Of a stretch of 64,000 nucleotides of DNA, positions 47,601-59,800 are shown in pieces. This DNA comes from Struthio camelus. Taxonomy: Eukaryota > Chordata > Aves > Struthioniformes > Struthionidae. Position numbers and translations under genes: made by a program. The DNA lies in the NCBI RefSeq assembly GCF_040807025.1, contig NC_090942.1:70672487-70736486 (forward strand), in the 5' to 3' direction. Within the stretch, counting starts at the first letter, position 1. Each line of letters starts with the position of its first letter. The notes beneath the pieces were generated by a model. It did not search any database. It saw only the letters and a list, made by a program, of their open reading frames with translations, and had not been told where the DNA came from.

Positions 47601-49294
47601 TCCCACAGTGTCTTGTTCCTCCTGATGCGCAGTCACCATACCCCTTTCAGCCCTTGTTTTACTGCACAGAGCGAGCAAAGTCTGTATAATCAGGACAAGC
47701 TGATCACTGAATGTTTTAAAAGTTGCTGGGATTGTGCAAAGTGCAGCCCAAATCAACTCTGATTCAGACGTGAGTCATATGTTGGTCAACCCATCAACTG
47801 TATTCACACTGGGAATTATTTAGGGAAAGAAACTGGACGTACACATATCTGGCATCTGCTGGCTTTTATAAGTTACAAAGGTCTGAAACTAGGTTTCTGT
47901 TTTTCAAAACGGGTTTACTTTTCCATGGAAAGTTAGCACTGCTAGCCCCAAGCATGCAAAAAACATGTTCTCCCTTTCTTTTGCCCAAAGTACATATTAT
48001 CTCTTTTAAGAAATCTGCCTATTGTTGTTTTCTGGTATCTGAATAATTGGGATTTATTTGAAATATTTGTCTAGAAAATAAATAGTAATAATAAAAAGAG
48101 ATGTGATCTCATCTTTTGCTTACAAGAAACAACATGATATCTGTGTCTGAGATGTTCTGAGAAGCTCCAGAGGCTACAAAACTCAGCAAGTCTGAAAATC
48201 CTTGTATGCTCACTCCCTTGCTGTCCACAGGCTCTACGCTATTGTGAAAGAGGTAAGAGAAAATGCAGTTCTTTCTACAGAGTTTAGTTTGAACATTTTT
48301 TTTCCCATGTTATTTTGGATGCTGTATCAGAAGTTAAGAAAACATAGGAAGGAGGGAACTCTTCATAACTTCCATAGAGTAATTTCTGTAAAAAGAAGCA
48401 GGACTCCCCCTCCCACCTAGTGCTATGGGAGGACAACGCGAACCGTGAGGCCGAGGTCAAGCAGCCACATGCCAGCTCTGTGGTTTCACCCCTGTTGCCA
48501 TTTGTAGGATCCTTTGTCTCTGGTAAGAGTTCCTTTGCTTCTAATGCTTACAAGTTAAAGGAGGAAGATGCACCCAGGTCCTACTTTAATGCTTAAAGAA
48601 AATCTCCTCCAAGAAGTTTTTTCTGGAGAGATAGAAGGCAAGGAGCATCCTTCAAGGATTAGGTTTGAGTTCTCCTATATACAGGACTTAAAAATGCAGT
48701 GACTAACGTAAACAGCTGCCAACAGCATTCACTGTGAGGATTTCTTATAAACTGTTACACATCAGGGGAAGCGAGAAAGCCACGTTTTTCACCCATTATT
48801 CTCTGCTGGTATTAGGCACGATTGCCTCTGTAGTTATTTTTCCTAACAAGTTACATAGTATAGAGAAAAATTCACAGAAGTGGAAGAAAACATCTTTGTC
48901 TTTATCCAGTCAAAGTAGCTGTATTACATTATGTTTATTAATACCTGTGTACTGATGCCAAAAAGTGGCTCTGCCAGATCTTGGCTTTGCAAATTATTTA
49001 ATGAAGCCCTCAACGTCCTTCCCTGCTCCTCCTCAGAGCCAAAGGCACTGTCACATTCCTACCATTGTACCTTCCTTTCTGTTCCTTACCCAAGAGTTGA
49101 ACCTGAGGGAGTGGGAATGGGGCCGGGTCTCTGCCGATTTCCCCGGCTCCATCTCCCTCTGTGAAATGGGGAACAACGTGGCACGGGTGAGGCAGCTTCT
49201 AGGGAATGAAACAGCCGTGTGTGGAAAGCATCAGATGCTTCTGAGCTACTTTTATGATGCATGGAAACTGAAAACAACAGCTGCCACCATGTTG

Positions 49295-49336
49295 GGCTCC
49301 CGCAATGGGATTTCTTTGTTAGAGGGCCCTTTTCTG
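49295..49336 (+). repeat. Dispersed repeat pair, copy A
   Basis: This 42-bp segment, with core TTTCTTTGTTAGAGGGCCC, matches 50325-50366 at 37 of 42 positions in the same orientation, 1.03 kb away. The family is unknown. Confidence 0.6.
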
Positions 49337-50324
49337 TACAGGAAGTGTAACCCTGCGCATTGTAGAGGGCCCTCCAGAGTCAACTTAGCTGTTTGCTGGA
49401 GTAAGCAATACAGCAAGGCCTCTTTATGAGACTGGTTATGCCATTAGTAGTTTAATAGCAGAATCTCTGGGTCCCTCATCGAGACCAGAGATCCCGCGTG
49501 GGTGCTGTACAAGCACAGACAGAATTCCCTGGGCTACCAAGTTTGCAGTGTAATTAAGAAGGCAGGATGAAGTGTCGCGAGGCTTTTCTCCTAAACAAGG
49601 AATAGGATCCCGATCTCCCATGTCCCTGAGTCCAGTGGTCATTCTTTCCATATAGCCACTTCAAGGGAGAAATCTTTGCAGACTGGTAATAATCATGGCC
49701 CTTTGTCACCAGAGAGATCCCTCCCACACAACTGGAGCTTTCCCCCATTGCTTTTAAAAGCAAGAGGTCAAAAGGATGGGAAGAATTGTAAGATTTGAAA
49801 CATCTCCAACATAACTGTGAATCTACTGAGCGGCACAGATGAAGAAGAACTGTGTCGTTCCTACCGCCCACAGCAGACTGCTATCCCTAGCCTCCAGGCT
49901 GGGGGGTGTGAAAGGTGAAATCCCAAGCAGCGGCATCCCCTCCCTGTTACCACAGCCAGCCACCTTACGAAGACCAAAGATTATCCTTTGTTTTGAATGT
50001 GGTGGGGTAGGCAGGAAAGTAAGATTAATCACTTTGGATTTCCCCGGCTGGGTTTTCCCACAACATCCTGTATGTTTTCTGCTTGGTGAAAAATTGTAGT
50101 CTTGTGATTTGCCTCCATAGTATACTCAATGACAGCAACACTGCTGACTGGATGTCAGATTCCTCTGAGCTCAAGCTTGTGATATTATGTACACCCAACA
50201 CCCATCACATGAGGTCCACATCTGTTCCTTTCCAACAGGAGATATCCAGGGAAGGCGGCTTCTCTTCACACACAAACTCACGAGATTTAAACCTCTGAAT
50301 CCTTCCAGTCTGTTGTGGGGACTG

Positions 50325-50366
50325 AGCTCCTGAAATGGAATTTCTTTGTTAAAGGGCCCTTTTCTG
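50325..50366 (+). repeat. Dispersed repeat pair, copy B
   Basis: This is the partner of 49295-49336, with core TTTCTTTGTTAAAGGGCCC. Differences are spread across the first half. A recent tandem duplication is unlikely because the flanks diverge quickly. Confidence 0.6.
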
Positions 50367-50928
50367 GTCTTACTTCCTACATGCACACGGCTAATCTCCG
50401 GAGCTGCAGACAATTTAGCTAATCTTCCTGAACGTGCACGGTGCAGATGAGGCATGGGCGGCCCGTGATGGTTTCATACCATGTGGAAAGTCAGGGCAGA
50501 GGCGCTGATGTCATTCACTCCTTCCCTGCTGCACCAGGCAGATATTCAGACTAGTACTGCAGACTAAGGAAGTAAGCTGCAATTCCTAGTTACTACAATT
50601 CAGTTTACTTCTATGTTGCCTTCACCCCTTATCTAGTTATTGTCATTTCTCTTCACAGAGAATCTGAGGAATGAACATAAAACATCGAGAACGGAGGACC
50701 ATGTGTTGGGGCTGAAATAGGTTGGCTTGTATCTCGAGTAATTCAGATAGGCTCAAAGTGTCATAGCAACACAGAGAAAGAGAAGGCAGGCCCTGTAACA
50801 CCTAGCTTTTTATCTATCTCGAGATCACCTTCCCTCACTCCTGGATTCCTCTTATCTCAAACTGTGGGAGTGAACGCAAATGAAACAAATGGTAACCCCA
50901 CCAACAAAAAGAAAAAATAATTAATTAC

Positions 50929-50934
50929 TTTATT
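50929..50934 (-). terminator. MICAL3: Candidate MICAL3 poly(A) signal (AATAAA)
   Basis: The hexamer is on the minus strand within an A/T-rich context, about 4.7 kb after the stop codon. Strand and order fit MICAL3. It was chosen by position only. Confidence 0.4.
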
Positions 50935-51204
50935 TTTTTAGTTCAGTTGGCCATCTGAGGTGCTAAAATCTCAACACCAACAAAGCAAGTGTGCATAAAA
51001 ACAAACAATAAAACACAACCAAACAGGAGAAAACAGGCTGGAACAGAGTAGTTGTTTTTTTTTTTTACAGGTAGGGTATACACTTTTCTATTAACACTCC
51101 ATACATGCCAACCGTAAAAGCCTTGAACAATCTGAATATCAGAGTTCACTTTCATACAAAAGGGAAGATGCCAAAGCAGATCCCTTCACCTGGATTAGAC
51201 TTCT

Positions 51205-51231
51205 CACACACACACGCATGCACGCACACAT
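51205..51231 (+). repeat. (CA)n microsatellite
   Basis: Short CACACA runs are interrupted by CGCATGCACG, inside the inferred MICAL3 3'UTR. Confidence 0.85.
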
Positions 51232-54200
51232 ATAGAGAGCATTTAAATTACTGCAATGCCATCAGAACATGACATTCTCCCCTTAGCATCTACACTCTCA
51301 ATGACATCCTCATCTGTCTGGCTACCCTGCCTATAGCAGTACTGAGCAATCCAAAAGCAGAAATATTTGGAAAGCTTCTATCTCTGTTATTTTGCAATAG
51401 TCAAGAGCAAGCAATCTCTTTCTCTGTGATTTATATACAGGCTGTTTTTTAGTATGCTTTAGAGTTCTCTTTATTGCAGACAGTGACAATTTAAACCCCC
51501 AACACAGCCATAACGTGGCTTTTCAGTTTGTACACAGGAGATTTTATAATGCAACGCCTTTCTCATCCACTGGTGTCCGGTGTAAACATTTAACTGAAAA
51601 TTCAAAAGAACGTTAACCAAACAAGGTGTAGCTGTGGACATTTTAGGAACAGATGCTAAGAAAATGGAACTGCTGGCTGCTCTAGATCATGCAGTCTAGA
51701 CCGCTTATAATAATTCATAACGTTCAGGATTAGAATGTATAAAAATATTAAAAAACACCAGAGTGCACACAAATGTGGTGACTAGCTCTATGCAAGCACC
51801 GTGTTCTAACAGAGGCCTAGGCATTGCACAAAACTCAGGTTCCTGACCGCAGGGGTAACCCAAGGACCCACTGGTGTCTTTACATACAAACAAATATTTA
51901 CATAAAATGCAGAGACTGTTAGAGAAGGACAGACTTTTAAAATGTGCGGTTTGCTCTAAAATATGTTCAGCAACGCAGTTTGTAACATGCCCTAGCGAGA
52001 CCATGGGATTTTGGATAACTGAAAAAGGGAGGAGTATGTCTGGAAGTTGGAGCTGAAAGATAATCATGTCATCTCCCCACGCATGGTTCGCTGAAGCTCA
52101 GGATTTTACAGCCATTTTTGAGTTTTAATGAAAACATAGTAGAAGAAACAAAACAGTTAAAAACGTTGTTTGTACTGTGAAAACAGCAGATTAGTTGTTT
52201 TGGCAGTCCTCACTCCCCCATCCCCATGAACCTCCTGGGTGTTCCCAGGAGACAGTATCCTCCTCCCTTCCCCTTAGGGGACTTAAGTGCTCCCCCATCC
52301 TCAGTGTGCCCATTATTTTAAAGCGAACACAGGTCAGGCTCCAAGCCCAACTGTTCTCCCATCGCATGGCCTGGGCACCCAGCCCCTGATATGGACAGTG
52401 CCACAAAAGGCAAAGGCGCCCGCTGTTGCCTGCCCACTTCTCAGAAGCTGAGGGCCTTTCCCTTCGTTCATATGTGAAACAGCCACACGTGACTGAGCCA
52501 TGTGCTACTGCCCACTTGGATAGCACAAAGAGCTAGAACATCCTACTTGGATTCTGATACAAATAAGGAATCTTGTGGTCACAAGAGCCTCCTTCAGCTT
52601 TAAAAATATAAAATTTGAATTAAAAATATTCAGATAGTAAAAAACCCCAGTATCTGATATGCAAGTTATATTCTTAAAGTGCAACTGAACAGCAAGTACA
52701 AGTTGTGCCTTTTACTACCATTTAGATAGAAAAAGGCCTTTTAAGATTCCCATCCATGTATTTTTAACTAATTTATATGTGTGCAATGTTAGGTCTTCAC
52801 TTTCATTCTCAGTGCTGGAGGACTTCAGCATAACCTAAAGAGTTTTAGAGTATGAGGTTTTCCCCTGCAGTAGGCCATTACACCCTCAAGAGATATCATT
52901 GTTCAGCTTTGCAAAGATCTGGCCAGCGTCCTTCAGCACTAAAGGGAAAAGTCGTAATCTGGTATTTCTTCTTCAGGATTTCTTTCTGTTCTGCAGCTCA
53001 CATTCAATGATTTTTTGTTCAAAGTCAGATGTGGTCCATATACATACTGCACTATAAAATGGACAGAGGCCAATTCTCTGTACAAGAGAATTTACAATCC
53101 ACTACTGTCTAGTTTCCCTCTCTTCCCTTCTTCTCTCCGATTTCCACTGGCCACTCAAACACAGACTATGTAAACTACCGCTGACAATGTGACTTCTGCA
53201 GCTGGCCTCTGCACTGACACACGGGGGAAATTCTGTTGGCGGATGTCCCGTCGGTACACCAGCACTTCAAGGAGTTTTGTCCCAGGATGCTGGTATAGCA
53301 GGTACCACTTCCTAACACACACAATTACTAAGCAGCACAACAGCTGCTTGTCTGCTTTGTTTCATGAAAGTTTGGGTTTAATTTGTAATGCTTCAGCAGA
53401 AAACACTATGGAGAATGAAGGGAAAATATTTGAGGTGGAAAAAACATGTTTGCAGTTAACGAGCACTGCTGAGAGTCTCTGGGGCCTGTCCTTAGCTTGA
53501 GATATGTTCATGAGTCAGATATGAATTCAAATTGTAGACCCTGGCCAACAGAAGACATCTTTGTGGAAGGCAGAGAGCCAACAGCAAGAAACCACGTTAA
53601 CTTCTCTCCTGGGGCAAAAGATTAAAGGATGTTCAACCCTGCTTGGGTATCTTGCACCAAACAGCATATCCCCAAGCTGAAAGTCAGTGTGCTGCATGAA
53701 TATGCTTGGGAATGAGACACTTTCTCAAAGACATTGGGGAGCAGACTTAATATTTCTTAATAAGAAAAGAAAACAGTCAACAACCCAGGGGGAAAAGCTC
53801 TTAACTCACCATGTTAAGGATGAGACACCTACCCAGCGCACCATGCTATTTCAGCTCTGTGGGACAAGGTAAGGGTGTAGTGTGCTTGGGGAATCTGTCA
53901 AACAGTGAATGGTGCCGAATTGCTCAGTCCATGTCCTGCTCATTACTTAATGTAGGATTACATTGACCACCCTCCTAGCTTAAAAGCAGCAGCTTCACTA
54001 GCTGAGCCAAAAGGCGCTTCTTCCAATAGATGCAGCAGGAAATGTGCTATTTTTGCTTGCATGGAAGTCCCTCCAGCTGTATCTCAAGAGTGCGAGGGTC
54101 CCTTCTTTCAGTGAAATAGAGACACTGGGGATATCTCTTCCTCACAGTTTTGGCTTTCCTGTTATAACATTTAATATTTAAATACCTTTTTAGGTTTATC

Positions 54201-55650
54201 CCAGAGCGAATCTGGGATGCAGAAGAAAAGTATGCTAGGAACACACAGATTCTTACAACTCCATGAATGCACCGGATTTCATCAGAAAAGAAATCTGCTA
54301 GGGCAGGATGCATCCAGGGGTCCATAAAGGCTGCCCTTGTTGTGAAGCAGGGACCTATCCGCAGTAGTGTCTTCCTCTGATAGAGTTAAAACACCCCCTC
54401 CACAATCAAAGATGTGTAACATTAACATTATTAATAAGAACACTAATAAATAGCCACAGGTAACAACGTCCAGTAATTTAGAAGTGGAAGTTGTAGGATG
54501 CAGCAGGCACACACACCCATCACTCGTCCATATTTTTCGTAAAAGATACAAAAATGAATCTTCTTTCAAGTATTAAAAAAATAAGTTAATTGACATAAAA
54601 GGGTCAAAGTGACTCAGGGCCCAGGCAGGTCTTAAGCTTCGTTTCCAATGTGCAAAAACAAAATACAGAGGAAAAATAAAAACACTGAAAAGTCTTAATG
54701 GTGGTTCAGTCACTCAAGGGCTTCTCCCTTTCAGGGGTCTAACAGCCAGGGAAGGCTGCCTGGTAACACCCCTACCCCAGCACACACTTACTACTGTCCC
54801 ACAGTTAGCATTTTCCAGTGTCAAAACAAAAACAGAACAAAGAAACCCATCAGCCTCTGAGCTCCGGCCGTGAAGACTAGGGCCAGGGGTAGCTCTCTCT
54901 CCAGTGTGTAGCAAAGCAGAAGGGCATCTTGCCTCTCTTCTTCTCCCCTTTTCTCCCCGCAGCAAACACAAAATTTAGGAGACTACGACAGGGAGAGAGT
55001 CCTCTGATGCCCAAATCTCTCTAAAAACCGGGAGGCAGGGAGTTCCATCACACATACTAGCAGAATCGTCTCTGTCTCGTATTTCTTCATATCCATGCAT
55101 AATAATCAACTGCAGGTTTCTTTGGTGGGGAGGAAGACTAAAGCAAAGAAGGTGCTGGCCTGGGCTTCTGGAGCTCTCTTGGATAGCTGACTCCTCCATA
55201 CAGGCTGCTACAGGCTGCTGCGGTTTTCCAGAGAGGGTTGCCACTTCCCTCCCTTTTATTAGAACTGGCGTAGTGAAAATGGGAAAGGAATGGGCTGCCA
55301 CAAATCCAGTTTCGTTAAGGGTACTTTTCCCCTTAACCTCCTTCCCCCCACACAGAGTTTATTCCTTTCCCTCCTACCAAAAGGAAAAAATACAGTCCAT
55401 TGTATGGGACCTCGAGGAGACTGCATAGTCTCAGCCCACTATCTTCAGCTTGGCTTGCAAACATATGAAACTTAAGCTTCTGGAACCAACACACTTATCA
55501 AAAGGCTTCTGAGTGCTTCAGACTGAATCCCTGCATGCTGGCGGACTCTTCCGAGGTTTCCCCTTCAACATCTCCCTATCCATGTAATTCTGACGAACTC
55601 AGGGTAGGCCAACTGGACAACACAGACCAGCAGAGGTAAATGTTTTAAGC

Positions 55651-55835
55651 TCAGGACCAGTTCAAGCTAAAACCTTTGGAGAGCATGACAGCCTCCAGGT
55701 CCTTGTCTTCCTCTTTTTCTCGAAGCCGTTGCTCCTCAAGGAGAGCCACAAGAGAATCTCTCTGCTCTACCACTTCTAGCATCTCATTCAGGATCCTCTT
55801 CTCCTCTGAGAGCTCCTCATCTGTCTTCAGATGAT
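55651..55835 (-). CDS. MICAL3: MICAL3 last coding exon (bMERB C-terminus)
   Basis: The exon reads HLKTDEELSEEKRILNEMLE and onward through VVEQRDSLVALLEEQRLREK to the end AMLSKGF-type motif (here VMLSKGFSLNWS) and TGA (55653-55651). This matches the human MICAL3 C-terminus almost residue for residue. The first two bases complete an Asp codon split across the intron. The acceptor is TTTCTCTGTAG. It forms the last helices of the bMERB (bivalent Mical/EHBP Rab-binding) domain, an all-helical coiled bundle that binds Rab8/Rab10-type GTPases and links vesicles to the MICAL flavoprotein mono-oxygenase, which oxidises actin. Confidence 0.97.
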
Positions 55836-55918
55836 CTACAGAGAAACCAAAATATGTTAGCATCCAGAGGACTAGAAATATGCCCATATGAACTGTGAAA
55901 TGTTTCGTTTGCTCTCAC
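55836..55918 (-). other. MICAL3: MICAL3 intron (83 bp)
   Basis: This very short intron has GTGAGAGC donor and TTTCTCTGTAG acceptor ends. The frame would read partly through it (MGIFLVLWML...), which is an intron artefact. Confidence 0.92.
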
Positions 55919-55992
55919 CTTCCACTGCCATCCTCTCCCGGAGTTCCTGCTGTAATCGACTCTGCCTGTCTTCCAGTTCCAGTTCCCGAGCG
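55919..55992 (-). CDS. MICAL3: MICAL3 penultimate coding exon
   Basis: The 74-bp exon has one base completing Phe, then 24 codons (ARELELEDRQSRLQQELRER plus MAVE), then one base of the next split Asp codon. It is essentially identical to the human bMERB coiled-coil. The acceptor is CCCTTTCAG and the donor is GTGAGAG. Phases agree exactly with both neighbours. Confidence 0.96.
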
Positions 55993-57102
55993 CTGAAAGG
56001 GAAGCACACCAGGAGTCCAATATACCAGTTCTGGGTATATTAAAATATTCTATACATTGCTTTGTATTCATTCTCAATTTCTGCCCTCCTCTAGGTATCT
56101 GCTACGCATTTTACCAATTCCTTTTTTTTTTTTTTCCCACTTCCAACTCTTAAGATATGTAAAATATACAACTAATTTTTAAGAAGATTTAAACATACTT
56201 TCAGCATCTCAGGTTCTTCGCCTTCAGCTCAGAAGTGGAGTACGGAAAGATGAGAAGGTTATGGAGGAATTCTCTTTTACATATAGTTGTGTACTAACCA
56301 ATTTGTTTAGTCCCAGTGAAAATACTGCAAATCTAAGACGCTGTGTGAAGGAAGGACCAGACAAATCTGCAATTGCTGTCAAAATCATACTTTATCCCTG
56401 TGTATCTCCTGTCACCTCCCACTGTCATGAAAAAGTTACTTATCAACTAAGGACATTGCAGGCCATTGCCCTTTCAGGTTCCAATGCAGACAGTACCTTG
56501 GAGCTTTTCTGACACCTAGAAGGACACAGAGTTTCTACACTGTCCAAGTCAGGCTGACATACTCAGAAACTAATTTCAGTGAATTTGCAGCATGGGGACT
56601 AAGAAAGCTCCCAGGTTCATTAACAGGAAAAGCTTTATCATCTGAGCCCAGAAGAGAAGCAGTCGGGTCCCACCATAGGCAGAGAACAGGGCCACATCGG
56701 AAAATATGACTGAATTAAAGGAGTAGGACGCCAAACAGTTTTGGCCACACTCATAAGCAGACTCTACCAAAAATAGAATTAATCACCTATTACTTCCAAA
56801 TCAAAACACAGAAACACATGTGGGAACAAGACCTGTTTTGCCCAAGAACAGCTCAGAAGGGCTCAAAACTTTGAACAAGCCTCCATACTTCAGCAAGTAT
56901 ATCCAATACTTTGAACTTTCATTCCTTATTAGTTCTGCTTTGACCAGAGATTCTTCTGAGATGTACTTAGATTCATATCTCAGCCAAGAATCAGCCTAAG
57001 AGACTTCTGACATCCTGGCATTATAGGGAGAACAGTACTAGCAGATCTTCCAGGACTATTTGTAAAGTATTTCCTCTTTTGCAGCTTTGCACATTCACTC
57101 AC
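55993..57102 (-). other. MICAL3: MICAL3 intron (1.1 kb)
   Basis: The intron lies between the GTGAGTG donor at 57102 and the TTTCAG acceptor at 55993. It contains one T-rich stretch (plus-strand 56121-56136) and nothing recognisable otherwise. Confidence 0.9.
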
Positions 57103-57202
57103 AATATCATCAGTTCAGACTCGTAGCGAACCAAGGCATTCTTCTCCTGTACCAGCTTGAACCACTCCTGCATCAGCTTTGGATCATCCTTCTTTCCCAT
57201 GC
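57103..57202 (-). CDS. MICAL3: MICAL3 antepenultimate coding exon (bMERB)
   Basis: The 100-bp exon has GC completing a split Gly codon, then 32 codons [20 protein letters not shown] through [12 protein letters not shown], then TT of a split Phe codon. It matches human MICAL3. The acceptor is TTTTGGCAG. The preceding human segment (the helix ending in ALRGEA) is not found before the window end, so the upstream bMERB exon lies beyond 64000 or was missed. Confidence 0.96.
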
Positions 57203-59555
57203 CTGCCAAAACAGAAACGTTGATAAGTTTTCAGATAATGCCCTGCAATCCTTACAAGCCCAAACGGCAAAAACAACAATGGGGGCAAAATGTGCAAAGA
57301 AAGCCGAGCAAGATGCTGCCAGAGCACTCCCAAGCCGGGTCCATTCAGTTTGCCTACAGCACACAGAAGAATGGAAGTCACCTCCAAAAGGGTTCTCTTC
57401 TCTTTGGAGCCTGAATTTTTTGCTTCCTGATTTCTTGCCACCACTTCTTTCTTCCTCCCTCCCACTGTAGAAAGCCCAGATGTCTGTAGCCCATTTCACT
57501 TTTCATTAGAGTAGCTTAATAGTTCTTGTGTTAGCTACTTAAATGTGTGCTCATCAGAAACTGATTCATTTGCCAGCTCCATGTGTTTACCCTTATTTTC
57601 TTCAACTGCACATCCTCAATCTTTTGTTTTACTAGCCAAAAGTAAACACCTCGTCTTTTCTCTTTTCTTTTTTCAGTGGCCAAATCAATCTTTTTTCACT
57701 CCTCCTCCTAGCCACATATCTATCCACTTTGGCGATCCCCGCTGCACAGTACACACAGAAATGACTCCTACTGTATTGCACATCAGCACTGGAAAAAAAG
57801 AGAGAATCCTCAGCCACATTTGCTAACACAGAAGTAGGAGAGAAAATTCTTGGGCCTCAATCAGCCAATACAGAACTCACAGTTGATTATTTCATTTATT
57901 TTACAACCAACTCCTAACCTTACTCAACAGTCCACTGACAAATCTCATGTTTTTCAGGCGTTATGTAGAATAAACTGCAGAACTCCGTTCTCAAAACCTT
58001 CTCTTGATATTTGTCAAATGCAAGAGCTTACCATGGAAGCTCCTCCTAGTATTCTCCTGTTTTCGGCCCCTGATTCCACACTGAACTACCTCGCAGATGA
58101 ATGCCATGACTTATATCAAATGCCAGCAAGGACACTAGCAGTCTGTCTACCTGCACAGAAGTGGGGGCAGGAGCAAGGCCTCAAATCAAGCTCAACAGCA
58201 TCTTCTGATTGCAGCATCCTACCTGCACTGCATATAACCTAGGCTTGCTAAAGTAACTAACACCTGTGTCGTTTGTTATTATGGATACATACCTTGAGAG
58301 CAAAACCTCTCTAACAGTGGTTTTCATTCTAAAAAGAATCAAGCGGCAAGCTTACTATTCACTCTGGAAATCTCTACACAAATATCACGTTAATGTCTAG
58401 TTAACTCATACCTATGCCCTGCCTCCATTCTTAAGGTCTCAGAGAAGTATTGCACTGGAGCTAAATACACAAAAGCCTAAAATTCCTATTAAACTGCAGC
58501 TTAGTTTGAAAATACCTCCTTTTGAAAAATTGCAATAGTAGACCCTTGGGAAATACCAGCCCCAGTTATACCACCCTGAGAGCCTCTGGCTCTCTGGATT
58601 TTATAGCAGTGTGTTGCTCAGTTCCAAGCATTCCTTTCTGAGCATCTCTGCACAATATGCCCATGTGGCGACAGGAGAGGGGAGACTGTACATGCAGATG
58701 TCCAGTGCAGTGGCGCCATGAAAGCACTGGGAAGTCTCCCCATCCTTTCCGATGCCAGGATGTATAGAAAACAAATGCCTCTAAGGAAAAGCCAAAAACA
58801 CAATGCTACTGACCTATGAAGTATTTAATTACTTTTAAACAGCCAATGAGCAGAGGAATAATGGGAGGTTTTGGGAGAGAGCGTTGACAACAGATGTGAG
58901 GGAGCACCATGGAAAGCAGAGTAAGTGGTTAGCAAAATTACACCATGAACACACATGAACAACCCCCTTTCCCCATGCCTTGGCAATGGAAACTCTACGG
59001 CAAACTCCATTTGGGACAGTTAAAGAATACACTCAGCAAGACAAGATCAGAGAAGACTGGTCTGGCTCAAGGTTTGTTGGTTCTTAAACTTCTGGGATGT
59101 TTTGCAAGCCAGTCTTTATAAAGAGACAGTATTCCTTTAATCCATACATACAAATTAAGAGACCATTTAAGGAAGGAGATTTTCTTCCCTCAACCCACCT
59201 TCCAGTTATCTTTCACGCAGAATAGAGAAATTAAAATGACCAAATGAAAACAGAAACTTTCGAGCGTGATGTTACTGCTCCCACTGCTGCTGCCCAAAGT
59301 CCCTCCCAGTCATTACACCCTCCCTACTACGACTCGAAGCAGAAAAAGGGATACTGTACCTTTAATAATGTGCCACAGGCTCATAGAGCTGGTTACTAAG
59401 TTGGTACTGAGAAGGCTGGTTTGGGGAAAGACTGGTTTGGGGAAACAGCAAGAAAGGGGCTGGGGACAGGGGCCTTGTGGTCACTAGCTGACTAGCACTG
59501 CTACGACAACCCAGCCGTGGTCAAGGAGAACGGGGAGCGTGGGAGGTTACATTAC

Positions 59556-59621
59556 CTTCGTGGGCACAGCAAGGGCAGAAGGAGAGAGGTCTACGACGTG
59601 GTGTCCCGGCATTGGGCTCAA
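59556..59621 (-). other. MICAL3: Candidate MICAL3 cassette exon (unproven)
   Basis: The minus strand has a long pyrimidine tract, then TATTGAAG, a 66-bp open segment and a GTAATG donor. In the phase required by the MICAL3 junction (phase 1 in, phase 1 out) it is fully open and would add 22 residues (VEPNAGTPRRRPLSFCPCC plus AHE) before GMGKKDD. I do not recognise the peptide from MICAL3 isoforms, the donor is weak, and the pyrimidine tract is part of a simple repeat. It may be chance. Confidence 0.2.
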
Positions 59622-59634
59622 CTTCAATAGGACC

Positions 59635-59800
59635 AAACGAGGAAAAGGAAGAGGCAGGAGAGGAAGAGGAAGTTGGAAGTGGAAAGGAAGAGGAGGAGGG
59701 GGGTGAAATAAAAGACAAGCAAAGGACAAAAAGCATAAGAGTGAGAAAGAAAGGAAACACAAGAAGAAAAGAAAAGAAAAAAATACAAGAAATGGAGAAG
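59635..59800 (+). repeat. Purine-rich (GGAAGAGG/GAAA) low-complexity tract
   Basis: The plus strand is about 90 percent A/G, with GAGGAAG and AAGAAAAGAAAAG units. It yields Glu/Lys- or Phe/Leu/Ser-rich chance ORFs on both strands. It has potential for triplex DNA. Confidence 0.85.

Larger units (their letters stand above)
46661..50904. other. Intergenic region between BID promoter and MICAL3 3' end
   Basis: No gene was recognised. The region holds an AT-rich repeat block near 47.3-47.6 kb, the longest open frame 48965-49429 (154 codons, no recognisable domain, probably chance), a possible old MIR remnant near 49.13 kb (TCTGTGAAATGGGGAA) and the dispersed repeat pair at 49.3 and 50.3 kb. Confidence 0.6.
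50905..55650 (-). other. MICAL3: MICAL3 3'UTR (extent inferred)
   Basis: This runs from the MICAL3 stop (55651) to the AATAAA at 50934-50929 on the minus strand, about 4.7 kb. There is no splice-supported coding sequence. It contains a CA microsatellite near 51.2 kb and T/A-rich stretches. Other shorter 3' ends are possible; the end chosen is the most distal clear signal. Confidence 0.5.

Noticed and set aside
48965-49429. 154-aa plus-strand ORF between BID and MICAL3
   Set aside because: It has no recognisable domain, includes a possible MIR-like remnant and one copy of the dispersed repeat, and lacks splice or promoter context.
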